Shown here: piece by piece, positions 25,501 to 38,300 of the stretch
Position numbering within the stretch: position 1 is the stretch's first letter
How the letters are laid out: every line of letters begins with the position of its first letter
From: Certhia americana
Taxonomy: Eukaryota; Chordata; Aves; Passeriformes; Certhiidae
Assembly: GCA_018697195.1 (NCBI GenBank)
Contig: CM031879.1
Span: forward strand, 38,622,907 to 38,686,906
Direction of reading: 5' to 3'
DNA: 64,000 nt
Translations under genes and position numbers: made by a program
The notes under the pieces: model-generated
What the model saw: only the letters and a program-made list of their open reading frames with translations
Told to the model about the DNA's origin: nothing
Databases searched by the model: none

Positions 25501-27684
25501 TACTGTTAATACTGCATTATAAAAGACAGCGTGTCCGTTTTCTTGACTTGGTTTCATTTTGATTTTACTGAACTTTTTAATAAATTACCATGGAAAGAGG
25601 CATTTAAAAATAACCAATCCTTGAGATTATGATGCAGAAATTTGAACAGATAGATTACTAATGTTTAACATATTTGCATATGTTAACTTTTATCATAAAA
25701 AAGCAGAGTCTTTTAGGATTGCCTATGAAGCTCCTGACTTGTTAAATAATTCCTCGAAATTTCTTTTTTCTCCCTGCTGTTGCTTTTGTTTTTCTCATTT
25801 TTCATATTCCTCTTCCCAGTATACTACAGTTCCATTCCTCCTGGGTTTATAATGCCTGAAGGAAGACACTATAAAAAAGTACATAAACATGAATTAATTT
25901 TGTATTCCAGATCATGACTTCAGTCTATGGGGATATGCGGTAGATAAAATTATTTCCTTCACACTCCTGCACAGCTGTCCATTTTGTAGCTCTGGATTAT
26001 GTCTGCGTGCTCATATTACCTCTGCTCTGACAAGATATGGTGGGCATTACACATGTGCCCCTACTCAATTCAACAGGCAGCCACTAAGTTCTGTACCTTT
26101 CCCCTCTACATACATGTTATAGGAACTATATGCTCCCTGGGATGTGGTAAACACCAGTAGCTGTTGCTGGCATTAGATGCACTGAAGGTAAGATGGGAAT
26201 GCCTAGATTTAAGTATTGCCTGATCATAATTTTCCTCCTTTTCCCATCCTTCTTTTCAACAATAAATACTTTCCTGAAGTCTGACTTTATTTGTACCACT
26301 CCTCCCCTTAATTTCATTTGCCTTTCTTAAATGAGGAACCTGAGTAAACAGACCTTCTCTTCTCATTATTTAACAATGGGAATAGAAAATCAAGGAAAGT
26401 ATCCATAATCATAGAACTAAGATAGAAAACTATTCCTAAAAAATGTCTGGTTTGAGAGGTTATAATGAGCTTTGGGATGATCAGCTGGGAAGGACCAATA
26501 AGTTTGGTTTCTCATTTCTACATGCTCTCTTGCCTGTCGATTGTAAATAAGCATGAAATCATAAATTCAAGAGGGAATTATGTGGAAATGAGAACTATCA
26601 TATACTCCATTTATTCCTCATTTTAATGAGGCATACATATAATTGCATTGACAATAGAAAATTACATTTGCTGCATGAAGAAATGATTGATTGCTAGGTC
26701 ATGCTAAACTTGCCTCCCTAACTAAAACAATTATAATAAAAGGAAAAAAAAAACCCAACAGAAAAGCTCACTAGTTAATATCTATATTTATTTGAGTAGC
26801 GAAAGAGTTTTGCATAAGTATTTTCAAAGAAAGCATATTTTGGAATGTCAGTGTTAAATACAAGTCTACATGAGAATCAAAAACTGTTACATTTTTTAGG
26901 GTTTGAATTTGAAATTCTTTCAAAAAGCTGAACAAAATAAAAAAAAATCCCAGCACTAAAAAAAGCGCCTGTTGGATTGAAAGAATGATGTGCTTTAACC
27001 CATCTTTGACTCCTGTTTTACTTTGTTGAATGGCAACTCCCTTGGAGAGAAGAATTTAGAATAGAAGTGCTGACTTAAACTTCATTACATCTCTCCTATA
27101 ATAGAAAGTCTCATTCAGTAAGCTTGGCAGTATGATTTCACTGTTTTGAAACCTTTTACTTTTGACATGTACTTTCCCTAGCTGAAAATATGTGCTAAGA
27201 CTAATGAACAGCTGTATATTTTTAAAAACATGTACCAGGTGTCTGTCGCTTAATATTTGTCAGTTTTCCATCATTATCTGTGAACAAATGTTCCTAATTA
27301 ACCAGAGCAGGAGGTGCTGGGACAATACAAGGGTGAGCTGTGTCTGGGGTGCTGTCAGCTTCATTTGTTACAAAGCCAAGTATCTGATGTATTTAAGATG
27401 TGAAATTTTATATTCTCTTATGGTATCTTCTGATGGTCATCCTTTATGGCCTGACCTCAGAGATTGTTGTAACTAAATGTACAGGAATATTGCAAGTGCT
27501 CCATAGACATGGCAATTGTCTGCATTTTTTGTTTTGGAAATTCATGTGGTAATAAATAAACCTGTGGTGTACTTTGCTTCTGGTTTATTTATTTTTTCCA
27601 GGTCAGCTGTAATTTAAATAATCACTAATTGGTCATTTGATTGTTTTATTTGTAAAAACCCCTAGGTATAATGTAATTCAGAGG
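22549..27684. other. 5.1 kb of unique AT-rich DNA, no gene seen
   Basis: No repeat family, RNA gene or credible coding exon is recognised. A short (TG)n lies at about 25348-25360. Confidence 0.55.
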
Positions 27685-28050
27685 TGCCCTGGTTCCAGCC
27701 AGGATGGGGGATGGCCAGGACCTGGAGGATATTCTGTACTCCCTCACATGCTTTTCTGAGGACAGGGGAAAGGCTCTCTGCTGGTCAGTGAGCAAGGTGG
27801 AGGGAGCGGTCAGCAAGCGCCTGTTCCCTCTGGTACTGATGTGGTTGCTGTTCATGTTGGTTTTCTTATTCCATTCCTTTTTCCAGTAAAGAATTCCTCT
27901 CTCAACCCATTATATTTAAATTTTATGCCTCCAATTCTCCTCTGCAGTAGAATGGGGAGGTGGAAGGGGGAGGGAGTGAGAGAGCAGTGCATGGTTTGGA
28001 GTGCTTCATGGGAACACTGAAATTGGGAATACCATTCCTAAACCACAACA
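27685..28050 (+). mobile_element. Solo LTR, avian ERVL-like family A, shortened
   Basis: It starts TGCCCTGGTTCCAGCCAGGA, matching the family A start, and ends 'ctaaaccacaaca' at 28038-28050 as in the copy at 13621-14190, so it runs TG to CA. It is about 366 bp, with the U3 middle largely missing. The poly(A) signal position holds AGTAAA at 27885-27890, a weak variant. The flanks AGAGG (27680-27684) and AGCAG (28051-28055) agree at 3 of 5 bases, which is not decisive. Confidence 0.82.
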
Positions 28051-28810
28051 AGCAGCTTTTAAGCATGGAAAAGTACTGCTTCTAAAAGGTATTAAAAAAG
28101 TAAGTAAGAAAAGCAAGCTCCTTGTAGTCTGACTTGTGTTTGCAGCATTAGGGTCTGAAAGTGTGTGTGAAAATAATGTATGTGGGAGGCAATGGAATGA
28201 AAAAGACCAAAAACGAAATCATGGTTTTTAACTTTACACTAAGGCAAGAAATGCAGTAAGACCTGTTCTTAAAAAGAAGGAGAAAAAAAATATATGGCCA
28301 GAACTTTCTTGATCTATTTTTAATTTAACCCCTTTTTGCCTCAGCTTGCAACATGTTGATATTTCATGTTGTATAAAAGCTGTCTTGGTGCAAAAGAATG
28401 CAATGCCAAAACTGTATTATATGTAAACTGTTTCCTTTGTTAAGCAGACCTCTTTATGCAGATCTGCACACATTAATACCTTAATGTAAGCAAGTGTTAG
28501 TCACATAAAATGGATTTCTTTTTTCATAATTTTGAAATATTTTTGTTATTAATAAAATAAAGCTCACTTCATTTGTTATACCTCTGCAATCAAGGTGCAG
28601 TCCATATTTTCCAAGCTTGAATTTTATAATTTCAAAAAATTGACTACTTATTTACTGGATTTTTTTTAACCTTTCTCTCTCTCATGTTCAATTTTATTTA
28701 TTAATTGATTATATTATATGACTCTCAAATAAAATCTTTAAATTTTTCTTTAATTTTTTTAACTTATTTCCCAAGTCTATATTTGTTAATATAGAAAAGC
28801 GCAGAATTAT
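28051..28810. other. Unique AT-rich DNA, no gene seen
   Basis: Nothing recognised. Confidence 0.6.
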
Positions 28811-28858
28811 GATCTCCAGAGGTCCCTTCCAACCATAACTATTCTGTGATTTTGTGAT
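28811..28858 (+). mobile_element. Very short CR1 LINE 3' end
   Basis: GATCTCCAGAGGTCCCTTCC followed by 'aaccataactattctgtgat' and 'tttgtgat' is the last ~48 bp of an avian CR1 including its 8-base tail. It is an extreme 5' truncation. Confidence 0.85.
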
Positions 28859-28861
28859 TTA

Positions 28862-31800
28862 TTCTCTTGGAGCTTAACACATTTGAGTAATAATAGAATT
28901 TAATCTATTGTTTTGACAGTAGCCTTAAAAAAAACCCCCAAGTTAAATAGTCATTCTTTCCCTAAAAAACATAATTTTAGTGGCAGTAATTATATGTCTT
29001 GCTTTAATGTATCATATTACTGAGGATTATATGAGGGAAAGAATGGTTGAAGAAGACTTGAATGATCTTTGAACATAGAAAAGTATCAAATCACCCAGCA
29101 TCCTCTATGGTAAAAATTTGAAGGTATCCTGATTTCAGCCAAAACTATTTTTATGTTCACAAAATCTATATTTAGTATATCTAATAGTGGAATCCTGATA
29201 TCAGACAGGATATATTCCTTTTCATCATTGCCTCTGATGAGGCAAAGAAACATATTTTTCTGAGAAAGATTTTCATGTTGATTCCCACCCTTTATGAGCT
29301 TCACAGTACTGTTTGCAAAGTCAGTTAAATCTTGTCTTTTCAATCATACTACTAAGCTAAACACTTATGTTCTATGCTGCGTTGCCTATGACCCCTCTCT
29401 TCATTGTCAAATTATTGTCAAATACTGCCAGTGTGACTACAACATGAGTTAAAATATTATTTTGTTGCAGAGTGGTTAGTCTCTTGTCCTTGGCCCAATC
29501 CACTCATCTACTTGATTTCCACAGTGTTTTCCAAACTGGTTTTCTAAGCTACTTCAAGATCTTCAAAATGCCTTGAGGATGCAGATAATAATGCTAATAA
29601 AGAACTTCATTATGAGCTATTGAGGCTGATCTTTTCTTCAAATAAAAGCACTTATTAAAGATCTAATGACTTCCATTCTCTAACTTAGATTATCATGAGA
29701 TTTTTTTTCTAAAAAACCAAATGTATCAGAATATTTTCATTCTCTGTCATCAGATCTTTGATAATTACATTAACCTTTTCTTAAAGAAGTATTTCATATA
29801 ATATTTATACAAATATAATTTATCTCAAATTTTAGGTGGTTTTTCTTTTCCCTCCTCCAAGCTTTCAAAGGAAGGTGACTGTAAATTGTCCAAGTGTATG
29901 TCTGTAAGACCTATAAATCACTTGACAATTTCAAAGATACTCGGTGAAAAGATGGAAGTATCAGAGATTATTTGGTTTCTACAACCTTTTGGAAAATCAG
30001 TACTGAGTAAAAGTAAATGAAAAGCTGAATTCAGTCTTCAGGAATTCTGCTTGGCACTGTTTGGAGAGGCAATCAGCAACTGAGTTTGGACAGTGCACAC
30101 ATAACTCCAAATAGCTGCAGCATACAGTGTTTACTATCTGTAGTCAAGTCCTTGGGGGAATTGTAGCATTCACTGGGATTAGAGATTAAAACTACTCTGA
30201 CACTGAGCTTTTCAAACAGCTTGAATACAAACTCTGTATACTTTTCTTCCCTAAACTTGCAAGCTCATTCAAAATCATAATGCTTGCAATCAAGAACGAA
30301 AAAAAAATGCTTCCACTAAGCAACCCAGCTATCAATCTGCTAATAAAATCTATGAGCTCCAAGCACGACAGTAAAGGCTGTTGAAACAATTACGTTAAAG
30401 CTAAGAAGAAAAGCATTGCTTCATAGCATGTGGTATGAGGAAACTGAGGGAATGACTAAGAAGACAAATGAGGAATACTATGTGTAAAAGAATATAATGG
30501 TAAAGATAGACTTTTTTTGTGTGTATATATATACATTCTTATTTATTATATTTAGCTCAGAAAAGCTGTCTTAATTCTACATAGAGTGAAAATATTTTTT
30601 TAACACCACAGAAAATGGGAGTGTCAGAAACAAGAAGCTGATTTTTCAGGGTATGAAATTAACATGTAATATACTGCCATTCTAGATATAGTGATGGATT
30701 GGTTCAATTTGTTGAACTAGAAATACATGAGTCATCACACATAATGCAAAATGTCTTTGGAAATCCCCTAGGAGTTTGTGAACTACTCCAGACTGCACTT
30801 CAGGGAAATGACTGATGAATCTGTAAGCAAAAAATGAATTATTGTTTTAGATCCTATGAGAAGACAAAACTAGGATTCTAAAAACCATATTTTCAATGAT
30901 TGGGTGCTGTATTTCTGTTCATTATTAGTTTAACTTGATAGAGGTGAAAAAAAGTAAAAGCACAGTGAAGTTGTCCACAGTTGTCCACTCATTTATGAGT
31001 GGTAGAATAAATGTTTATTCATATTTATTCAAACAATGTAATTTCAAAAGAAAAACCACCACAGTTCTTCTGTTTTCTTATTAAAGTAAAATATAAGCAA
31101 GACTCTTTGTTAGAAACAAAGATTCCTAAAATTTTAAATGAAGTAAAGCATAAATTTGATAGAATTCTAGAATTCCAATGAAGTTGATGAAATTTTACTG
31201 AGTTTGAATGAATGACCTGGGTGTTCACTTCTCTTTCTTTCCTTATTCTAATATTGTCTTGATATCACTTTTAAATCAGTCACATTTTGCCTACATTAGA
31301 CTTGCATCAGCTTCAACTGAAACTTACCTGAAGTATTAAATCTAAAGTTTTCCATTGAGATTAATATTTTAACATTACATTTTTTTCCAGTGCATTAGCT
31401 GCTACTGGAATCCAAGATACTATGTCATTACTTTCAATTTATAAAAAACCCCAACCATTTTAGCAATTTATTAAGTAATAACATAGCAAAAACTTTCAAT
31501 CATATACTTTGCATAGTGCTTTTAAAATTTATCAGAAAAAAATCTCACTGAATAAAACACAGAGAAAATAACCCATAAATAATAACAATGGATCCTGTCA
31601 GTTGGTTTTACATAAACAATAAACCTCAGAAGAGGAATATAGTATTATGGAGCACATACATTTTGCTGGAAGCACACTCTGTGTGATGTTACCTGACAGT
31701 GTAAAGAGATTTACAATGAAAAATATGAGTAGAAATGTGTAAGCTAATTCACTGAGAGAATACTGAATGCAAAAACTACATAAAAATGCTATTAAGATAT

Positions 31801-33099
31801 AAAGAAGTCTGCCACTCTGACTTAGTATGAGCTAGCTGGACCTAAATATTGCTTCTCTTTTCCAATATGTTGCTAAATATCAGCTGTGTTGGGGACTAAC
31901 TTAAAAATTCTCATCCTAGGTTGGTCAATGGTTTTCTCATTTAGACTTGGACTATGTAAAAACAAACATGTAAAGTTTAGGAAAAAGTGGAACTGGATAT
32001 ACATAGTCCATGATTTGGTCTTATTACAATGCAGAAACCAAAATATATTCAGGATTTAAACGAACATTTGCCTTACCATGATAGAAGGTAGAACCTACCC
32101 ACTCTGCCTCTTAATTTCCATTATTCTAAACTGAATAATGTGTAGAACTACAGACACATTTGTACGCAAATTCTTGTTATGTATATTATTCCTTCTATAG
32201 GCAATATTTTAATACTACCTAGTGTATGGTCAATGACACTTGTTTCCCAACTAATATTATTAACTAATAATAATATTGTTAATCAAACATTTGCATTTTA
32301 TTCCTATGGATTCATAGATTTTTCCTTTTTGTAGTTTTTCACTGTATTATTACAGTGAAAATTATTACATGTTTCCATTAAGACAAATAGTATGATTTTA
32401 ATTTCTAGTAGTATCTTTTGCATTTATATTGATTTTCCTATGCTGCACTTTTTTATCAGATTTTTTTATTTCCTTTTAAAATTTCCATAATATTGTATAG
32501 ATAGTAAAAATCTATACATAACGCAAAACCTGAATGTTCCAAGTCTTTCAATAATACCGGTGTTTCAGTTTTCTTCTTGTACAAGTTCTTGTACTTCAGG
32601 ACCGTTACAGAGAATCATTACACTTACAGTACTTGTCAGGCATTGTGAATTTCATCAACGTTCTAGAGTGGTTTTGGTGAAGTTTAAATGGTTTGTTTTG
32701 AATTAGAGCTAAGTTATTTTCATATTTTATACATGCTCTTGGACTGTCTCTGTAATATCCTGGAGATTTGTTATTCAAGTTTGTGTTACTTTGAATTGAA
32801 TCTTTTGGGTTTAGCAATCGATTTTGTCTTCCAACTTAAAAAAAAATATAGACCTGATAAGCATGCACATCCGTCTTAACTTCTTGGAAGACTTTATTAC
32901 TTTATATTACTTAATAATTCCGTTGCGTCTCCAGGAATCTGCAGAGAGAATTAGAAAGGCCCCAGATTAGTTCCAGTCCTTTTGTCTTCCTTCCTTTCTT
33001 CAGTGGATTAAATGAGTCAGCAAAACAACAACTTTCAAAAGAATTGTTGGTTTACAGTTCAACAAAATCCATTTCTACTTTTGACTGTTATTGAACATC
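28862..33099. other. 4.2 kb of unique AT-rich DNA, no gene seen
   Basis: No gene or repeat family is recognised. Small AT-only tracts occur (for example about 30525-30535 and 32250-32283). Confidence 0.55.
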
Positions 33100-33562
33100 T
33101 GTTGGGGTCTGTTCCATGGAGGAGGGTGGAGACCTTGGCTTTAAGCCATGGGAAAGCTCCTCTCAGTCAGGGTGAGCTAAGACTCACCCCTGAATACCTC
33201 ATTTGATAAATGAAAATTGTTGCTACAAAGTTCTCAGTTCTTGTTATTATTATTGGTTATATTTTGCCACAATATTTTCCATATTCCTAATCGCTTTCCC
33301 CCATTGAATTGTCCCCCTGGATCACCACCTTAACCCCGTTCTCTCATATGTGCATAAAACCACTCTACACCCTGGACCCCGTGCTTTTTCCATCCGATCC
33401 TTGTACTGTGCAAGGTGTCTAGTTTGTTATTTTTCCCTTATTAAAAGTTCTGTTTCTGGATCAGCAAATCAGCATGGTCTCTCTCATAAAAGTCACCGAA
33501 TGTGGGTGCCCCGTGGAAGCTACTGGATAAATTATCTGGGCTAGAACCGGGTGCCACAAACA
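33100..33562 (+). mobile_element. Probable solo LTR of a second family (B)
   Basis: A block GC-richer than its surroundings runs from TGTTGGGGTCTGTTCCATGG to 'gtgccacaaaca'. It has the order expected of an LTR: a TATA-like CATAAAA at 33353-33359, a poly(A) signal ATTAAA at 33440-33445 about 85 bp downstream, then a GC-richer tail. It differs from the ERVL-like family A copies. The flanks ACATC (33095-33099) and GCATT (33563-33567) differ only by two transitions, so a 5-bp duplication is possible but weak. No tRNA primer site or gag/pol sequence follows, so it is solo. I cannot name its subfamily. Confidence 0.68.
33440..33445 (+). promoter_or_regulatory. Candidate LTR poly(A) signal ATTAAA
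   Basis: It lies downstream of the TATA-like box at 33353-33359 within the probable LTR, at a spacing typical of an R region. Confidence 0.45.
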
Positions 33563-35329
33563 GCATTTCAGATACACTGAAGAAAGAATGGAAACAGCAT
33601 GGTAAATCCACAGGGCAGATCTCTTTTGAATGAGTCACAGAAATACTAGCTGTGATTACTCATTGCTGGTCAATGCTGAAAGAGGGCCTGATAATAAGAA
33701 TTAATAGAAATTAGATCCTGGTAAGAAGAGAAGAACATTTTACCTCCTGCTCATAGTTCTGATTGTTGAAAGCGTATGCCACTGAATCTAAGCAGTACAC
33801 TTTCTTAGATAGTTTTCACTCTTTCGTGGACAGAGCAGTTCCCATGAAGGCATAAAATTCCCTCACATTGTAGATAGAGGAACACAATAAAGACTTGATT
33901 TTTTACACATGCTTTTCAATTACTGTTTGTATACCTGTAACATAGACAAGTCACCAAATATAGATGATGGTCTGTTTGGTGAGGCATTTCCATATACTGG
34001 TACAGGTACTTTTACATATATAAGTTTGTATTTTATTTTCAAAGAATACACACACAATCTTGGAGACATAATACAAGATGAATCCTGTATCTAAAAGGCA
34101 CCTCAAACACTGAAAGCAAAATATTTCCCAAAGAGCAGCTGAAAAATTATTTTTCATTTAATGTCTAACTACCTCTAGAATGAACTTTCATCATATGTTA
34201 TAAGCCAGTTGGCATTACACAGGAATTATCTCACCAAAATGCTTTGACATTTTTTCTTAATGTCACTGTGGTGGCATGCTTTTGATATACTGTATTCCAA
34301 ATCTATCTATAGAAGAAGTTACTCTTCACACAACTATCACAATAAATACATAATCTAGCTGATTTTATGCTGATTGCCTGTATTACCATAACAAGAATAA
34401 ATAGTTTGAATTACTATTCTGCAGTACTGCCATTATACAAATATTTTTACTTAATTCTCTAATAAAAGTTACAAACCCAAAATAACTGAAGTAAGGTAGA
34501 AAAATGTGATTTAAGTGAAACTTAGAGAAGAAAAAAATTATTACAAATTTGCAGCTGTAATGAGGAAAAACAGATGATTAAGTCTTGTGGCAGCTGTGCA
34601 CTTCAGATAATATACTACAGAGATGGATGAATTAGCTCAGAATCATCGGTCTAGAGAGAAAAATATGTGCTCACCCCAGGGAAATTTATGTCATAAACTT
34701 TCATAAAACAGGAAGGAGTCTAGACAGGTAGTTATATGAAGGGTCTCCATTCAGAAAATTTACATGAAAGTTATTATTAGAAAACAAAGGCATCTCATAC
34801 TTTTCATGTAGACCTGGTTCATATCATGTTATTACCAATAATAATGTTCTATATGTTGCACATACAAGGTGTCACCCTTTTTCTATGCATAGAATATTGA
34901 GGCTGTGCCATAATCATGAAGGAAATTTGCATCATCCTGTGCTGTATAAAATGCAAAAGTCTATATGAGTAGCTAATCTTTTTTCTACATTTGCATTTTC
35001 AAAGCTACATAGATGATAACACGTGGTTTGCAGTTCTTAAGACTCTAGAAAAAAGGATATATTAAATATCCCATGTGGTAAAACTAATCAAATAAAACCA
35101 GGAAATACTGAGGCTGCCACCTTAATTTTCTGGAAAGATCCTACTTACAAAAGTTGCAACAGATTTATTCCTCAGGGGAAGTCCTTGAAATTATTGTGTA
35201 TTTTATCTGTTGATTGGTCAGTCAAGGAATAAACACACCCCATAGGCAAATGAAGTTGATCTACTGTGATATTTCTTCCAAGGGGATCACAAAGCATGAG
35301 TTCAGTGGATAAAACTGAAGGTAACCTGT

Positions 35330-35382
35330 CATGGATTGACTGCATGGATTAACTGCAGCTGCCATGGATTAGCTGCAGCTGG
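35330..35382. repeat. Degenerate tandem repeat of a CATGGATT...CTGCAGCT unit
   Basis: CATGGATTGACTG, then CATGGATTAACTGCAGCTGC, then CATGGATTAGCTGCAGCTGG. These are three diverged units of 13-20 bp, each ending in an AGCTGCAGCT-like palindrome. Confidence 0.85.
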
Positions 35383-38300
35383 AGCTAGTGAGTGTTTATT
35401 TGGATGATGTAGCTGTTTTTCAAAACTGCTGACTCATGGAAACTTACCTTTTCATAGGGTTAAGTTAGGGTTTATGATGTTGTTAGGGTACTTCTCTCAG
35501 TCTTAGGATGGAGTTTCCAATTTGATAGCAGACTACAAGGATGGGGTTAGACAATATCAATGGGTCTTGATTTTGGATAGCACTTTTAATGCTAAACTTG
35601 TGCTTTTCCTGTTTCTGATTGGAGGTTTGTATTTTTCCCTACTTCACATGTTAGCTGAGGAAACCTGAGACATAGGTTCTTTTGAGGCAGATTTCAAACC
35701 TCTTTGTTTGCTAAATGCATTTATTTTTGCATTAAAAATGAAATAATTTAATGCAAATTATGTCTCTCTCTTGATTAAGTCACTTTCATAAAGAAGTATT
35801 TGACTTGAGTTTTATTAGTCATACTGTTGTGCCACTCTATGTCTCCTACTGCTCCCTAAATACACTCTCCCAAAAAACCGTTTTCACAAAATTCAATAGT
35901 GACTGGAATGTTTTCACATTATGAAAACACATTTCTGAAAAAGGAGTTCTGCCTTTGATACCAGGGTTCAATAGGAAAAAAAAGGAAATCCTGAAAAGCT
36001 TTCTCAGGAGCTTTCCTGTTCTCAGCTGAGCTATAACAAAGCTCTTGCAAATTCATCTGCATTAGAGCTTTTTAATGTTTTTATTTGATACTGCAGGTAA
36101 CATTACCAAAATAAAATAGTTCTCCCAATAGGTAATAGAAATGCTTAATCTCAGATTCCTCTTTTTCATGGATAGTTTAGTTGATTTCATATTATATTTT
36201 TAGCTTTTTGTTCTATCCAGAATATATATAGTTTTATATAGTATTTAAAATTATAAAAATAAATAGGTATTCTATTTTTGCAATAAAATCAGAAAATAGA
36301 TGTCAAAATTTCTGAAATTCTCAATTGAGCACAGTTAACTGACTAGACTAACAAATAACTTCAAGATAACAGGTCTGTTTAGAAACAATAAGACCATAAA
36401 CACCATGTCAAACACTTCAGAATTGTCAGCTCAAGGAAGACAGCCTCTGTTACCTGTAAGGTTGAAATTTTATTTCAAATATAATGAATAGTTAAAATGT
36501 TTGAGCTAGAAAAACTCAAAAAGCTGGGAAATTTTAGCACTTCACTAAATAGGAGCATTTAATTTGTCTGTTATTTTTATCAACCTTGATGATAGAAATG
36601 AGACATAAGTTTAATACTCTCGATTTAATATATCTTCCCACTAAAAAATATAAATAAATAAATTCAAGCTTGGCCATCAGGCAGTTGAGAACTGAAAGGT
36701 TAATGGCAGCATGAGGTAATTTACAGTGACCTAATCTGTATTACATCTGTATCCGTTACTTTTTCCAGTCATCAATATATGGTAGTTTGCATAACTGTCA
36801 AAAAGCCTTGTAGCTCTAAACATTTTGCAGGCTTTACCAGAAATGCATGATTCAGGTTGTCAAGGCAATTTGGAGTTCAATATGTGGAGTTGATTGAGAA
36901 CAATTTCTTCCCCTACCAACTTAACAAAAGAAAACCAATACATTAATTATGTTTGGAATTTTACATTCAAATCATTGAAAACTTTCTGATAGGCCATAGT
37001 CAGAGAATACAGATTCAGTAGCATGTTTTCAGAAGCCTGTTTGTTTGATAAAGACTTTTGTTTAGTCTCCTACTGCTTCTACGAATGAACTTAGGTTCTG
37101 AGTGTCTGGAGGTATTAGATAAATTTTGTGATTCAGTGTTGTCTGCTTGTCAAGTTAAGTTTACCAGAATTAAAATGAAGGTTTAGATGACTTTGGGTCC
37201 TCTGTCCTTGTTGAAAAACAACTGTATTCTACTAGTCAAATGTCTGAAAGTCTAGCAATGCAAATATTTTTCTGAGATGGATCATAGTTTCACGGAAATT
37301 GTATGCTCATTAATTAGCATCCCTTTCTATCCATGGATGCAAGATGCTTATATTATTGTACTGAGGCATCTTGTAATTTAGTAGCATAGGAATGGATTAA
37401 TTTTGGAATTACTCAAAATGGTTACCCTAAATCCAGTTAGGTAAATAGAAATATTTTTTCAGGTATCTTTGCTTTTTTAATCTTTGCTGTGGGTTTTTGT
37501 TTGTTTGCTTGTTTGCTGGGAGGGTTGTGTTTTTGTTTTAAATTTGTCTTCTTTTCTTGAGAATCAATGTTTTCCTCAGTCCTTTTCAACTTTGTTGAAA
37601 AATTCTATGTAAATTTGATATTTACTTTGAATAAGGTATACAGATGTCTAGCTATTGGAAATGTTTGGAAATACCAAAACCAACTTGTTAAAAGATAAGT
37701 TTATCTGGGGAGCTAAGATATCTTTGTTATGACAATACTTATAGAACCAGACACAGTGAAGCAGGAAGAAGGTAGGTAAAAATGCCACAGGCCCTCCCCA
37801 GCATAACTATATAATTTGCTATGGAAAAAGCTACTGGTTCTGAGTGCTTTGGTTAAGTTAACTGATGAACATCTGGTGCTGATCTTTGCCTGAATGATGG
37901 AGGGAAAGCAGACACAGCAGAGTAAAGACAGGACTTTCTTGATGACAAGGTGTTAGCAAAGAAAATGACTACAGAACAAAAGCTGGCTTAATTTACTATG
38001 ACAAGAGAAGATTTCAAGGAAGATAGACAGTTAACATTGTTTTAAAAACACAGTAAATTACTTTATCTTCAAAATAAATGGTACTTTGGCATTAAGCAGG
38101 GTTATTGATCACAGCATATGAGCATTTTTATAAAGAAGCATGTATGTCCAGTCTTAATAAAGTCTGAGGTTCAATAAAATTCTGGCAGGCAGAATTTGGT
38201 AATGACCTATTGAAAGCATGAGGTGAACATAAAGTCTTATTGCCAGAATGTCAAAGGGATAAGACATGACCTGAAAGAGTATCCATAAATATACAATAAT

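Noticed and set aside
33100..33562. TATA-like and poly(A) signals considered as a cellular promoter and gene end
   Set aside because: Both signals sit about 85 bp apart in a TG...CA block, as in an LTR, with no exon between them.
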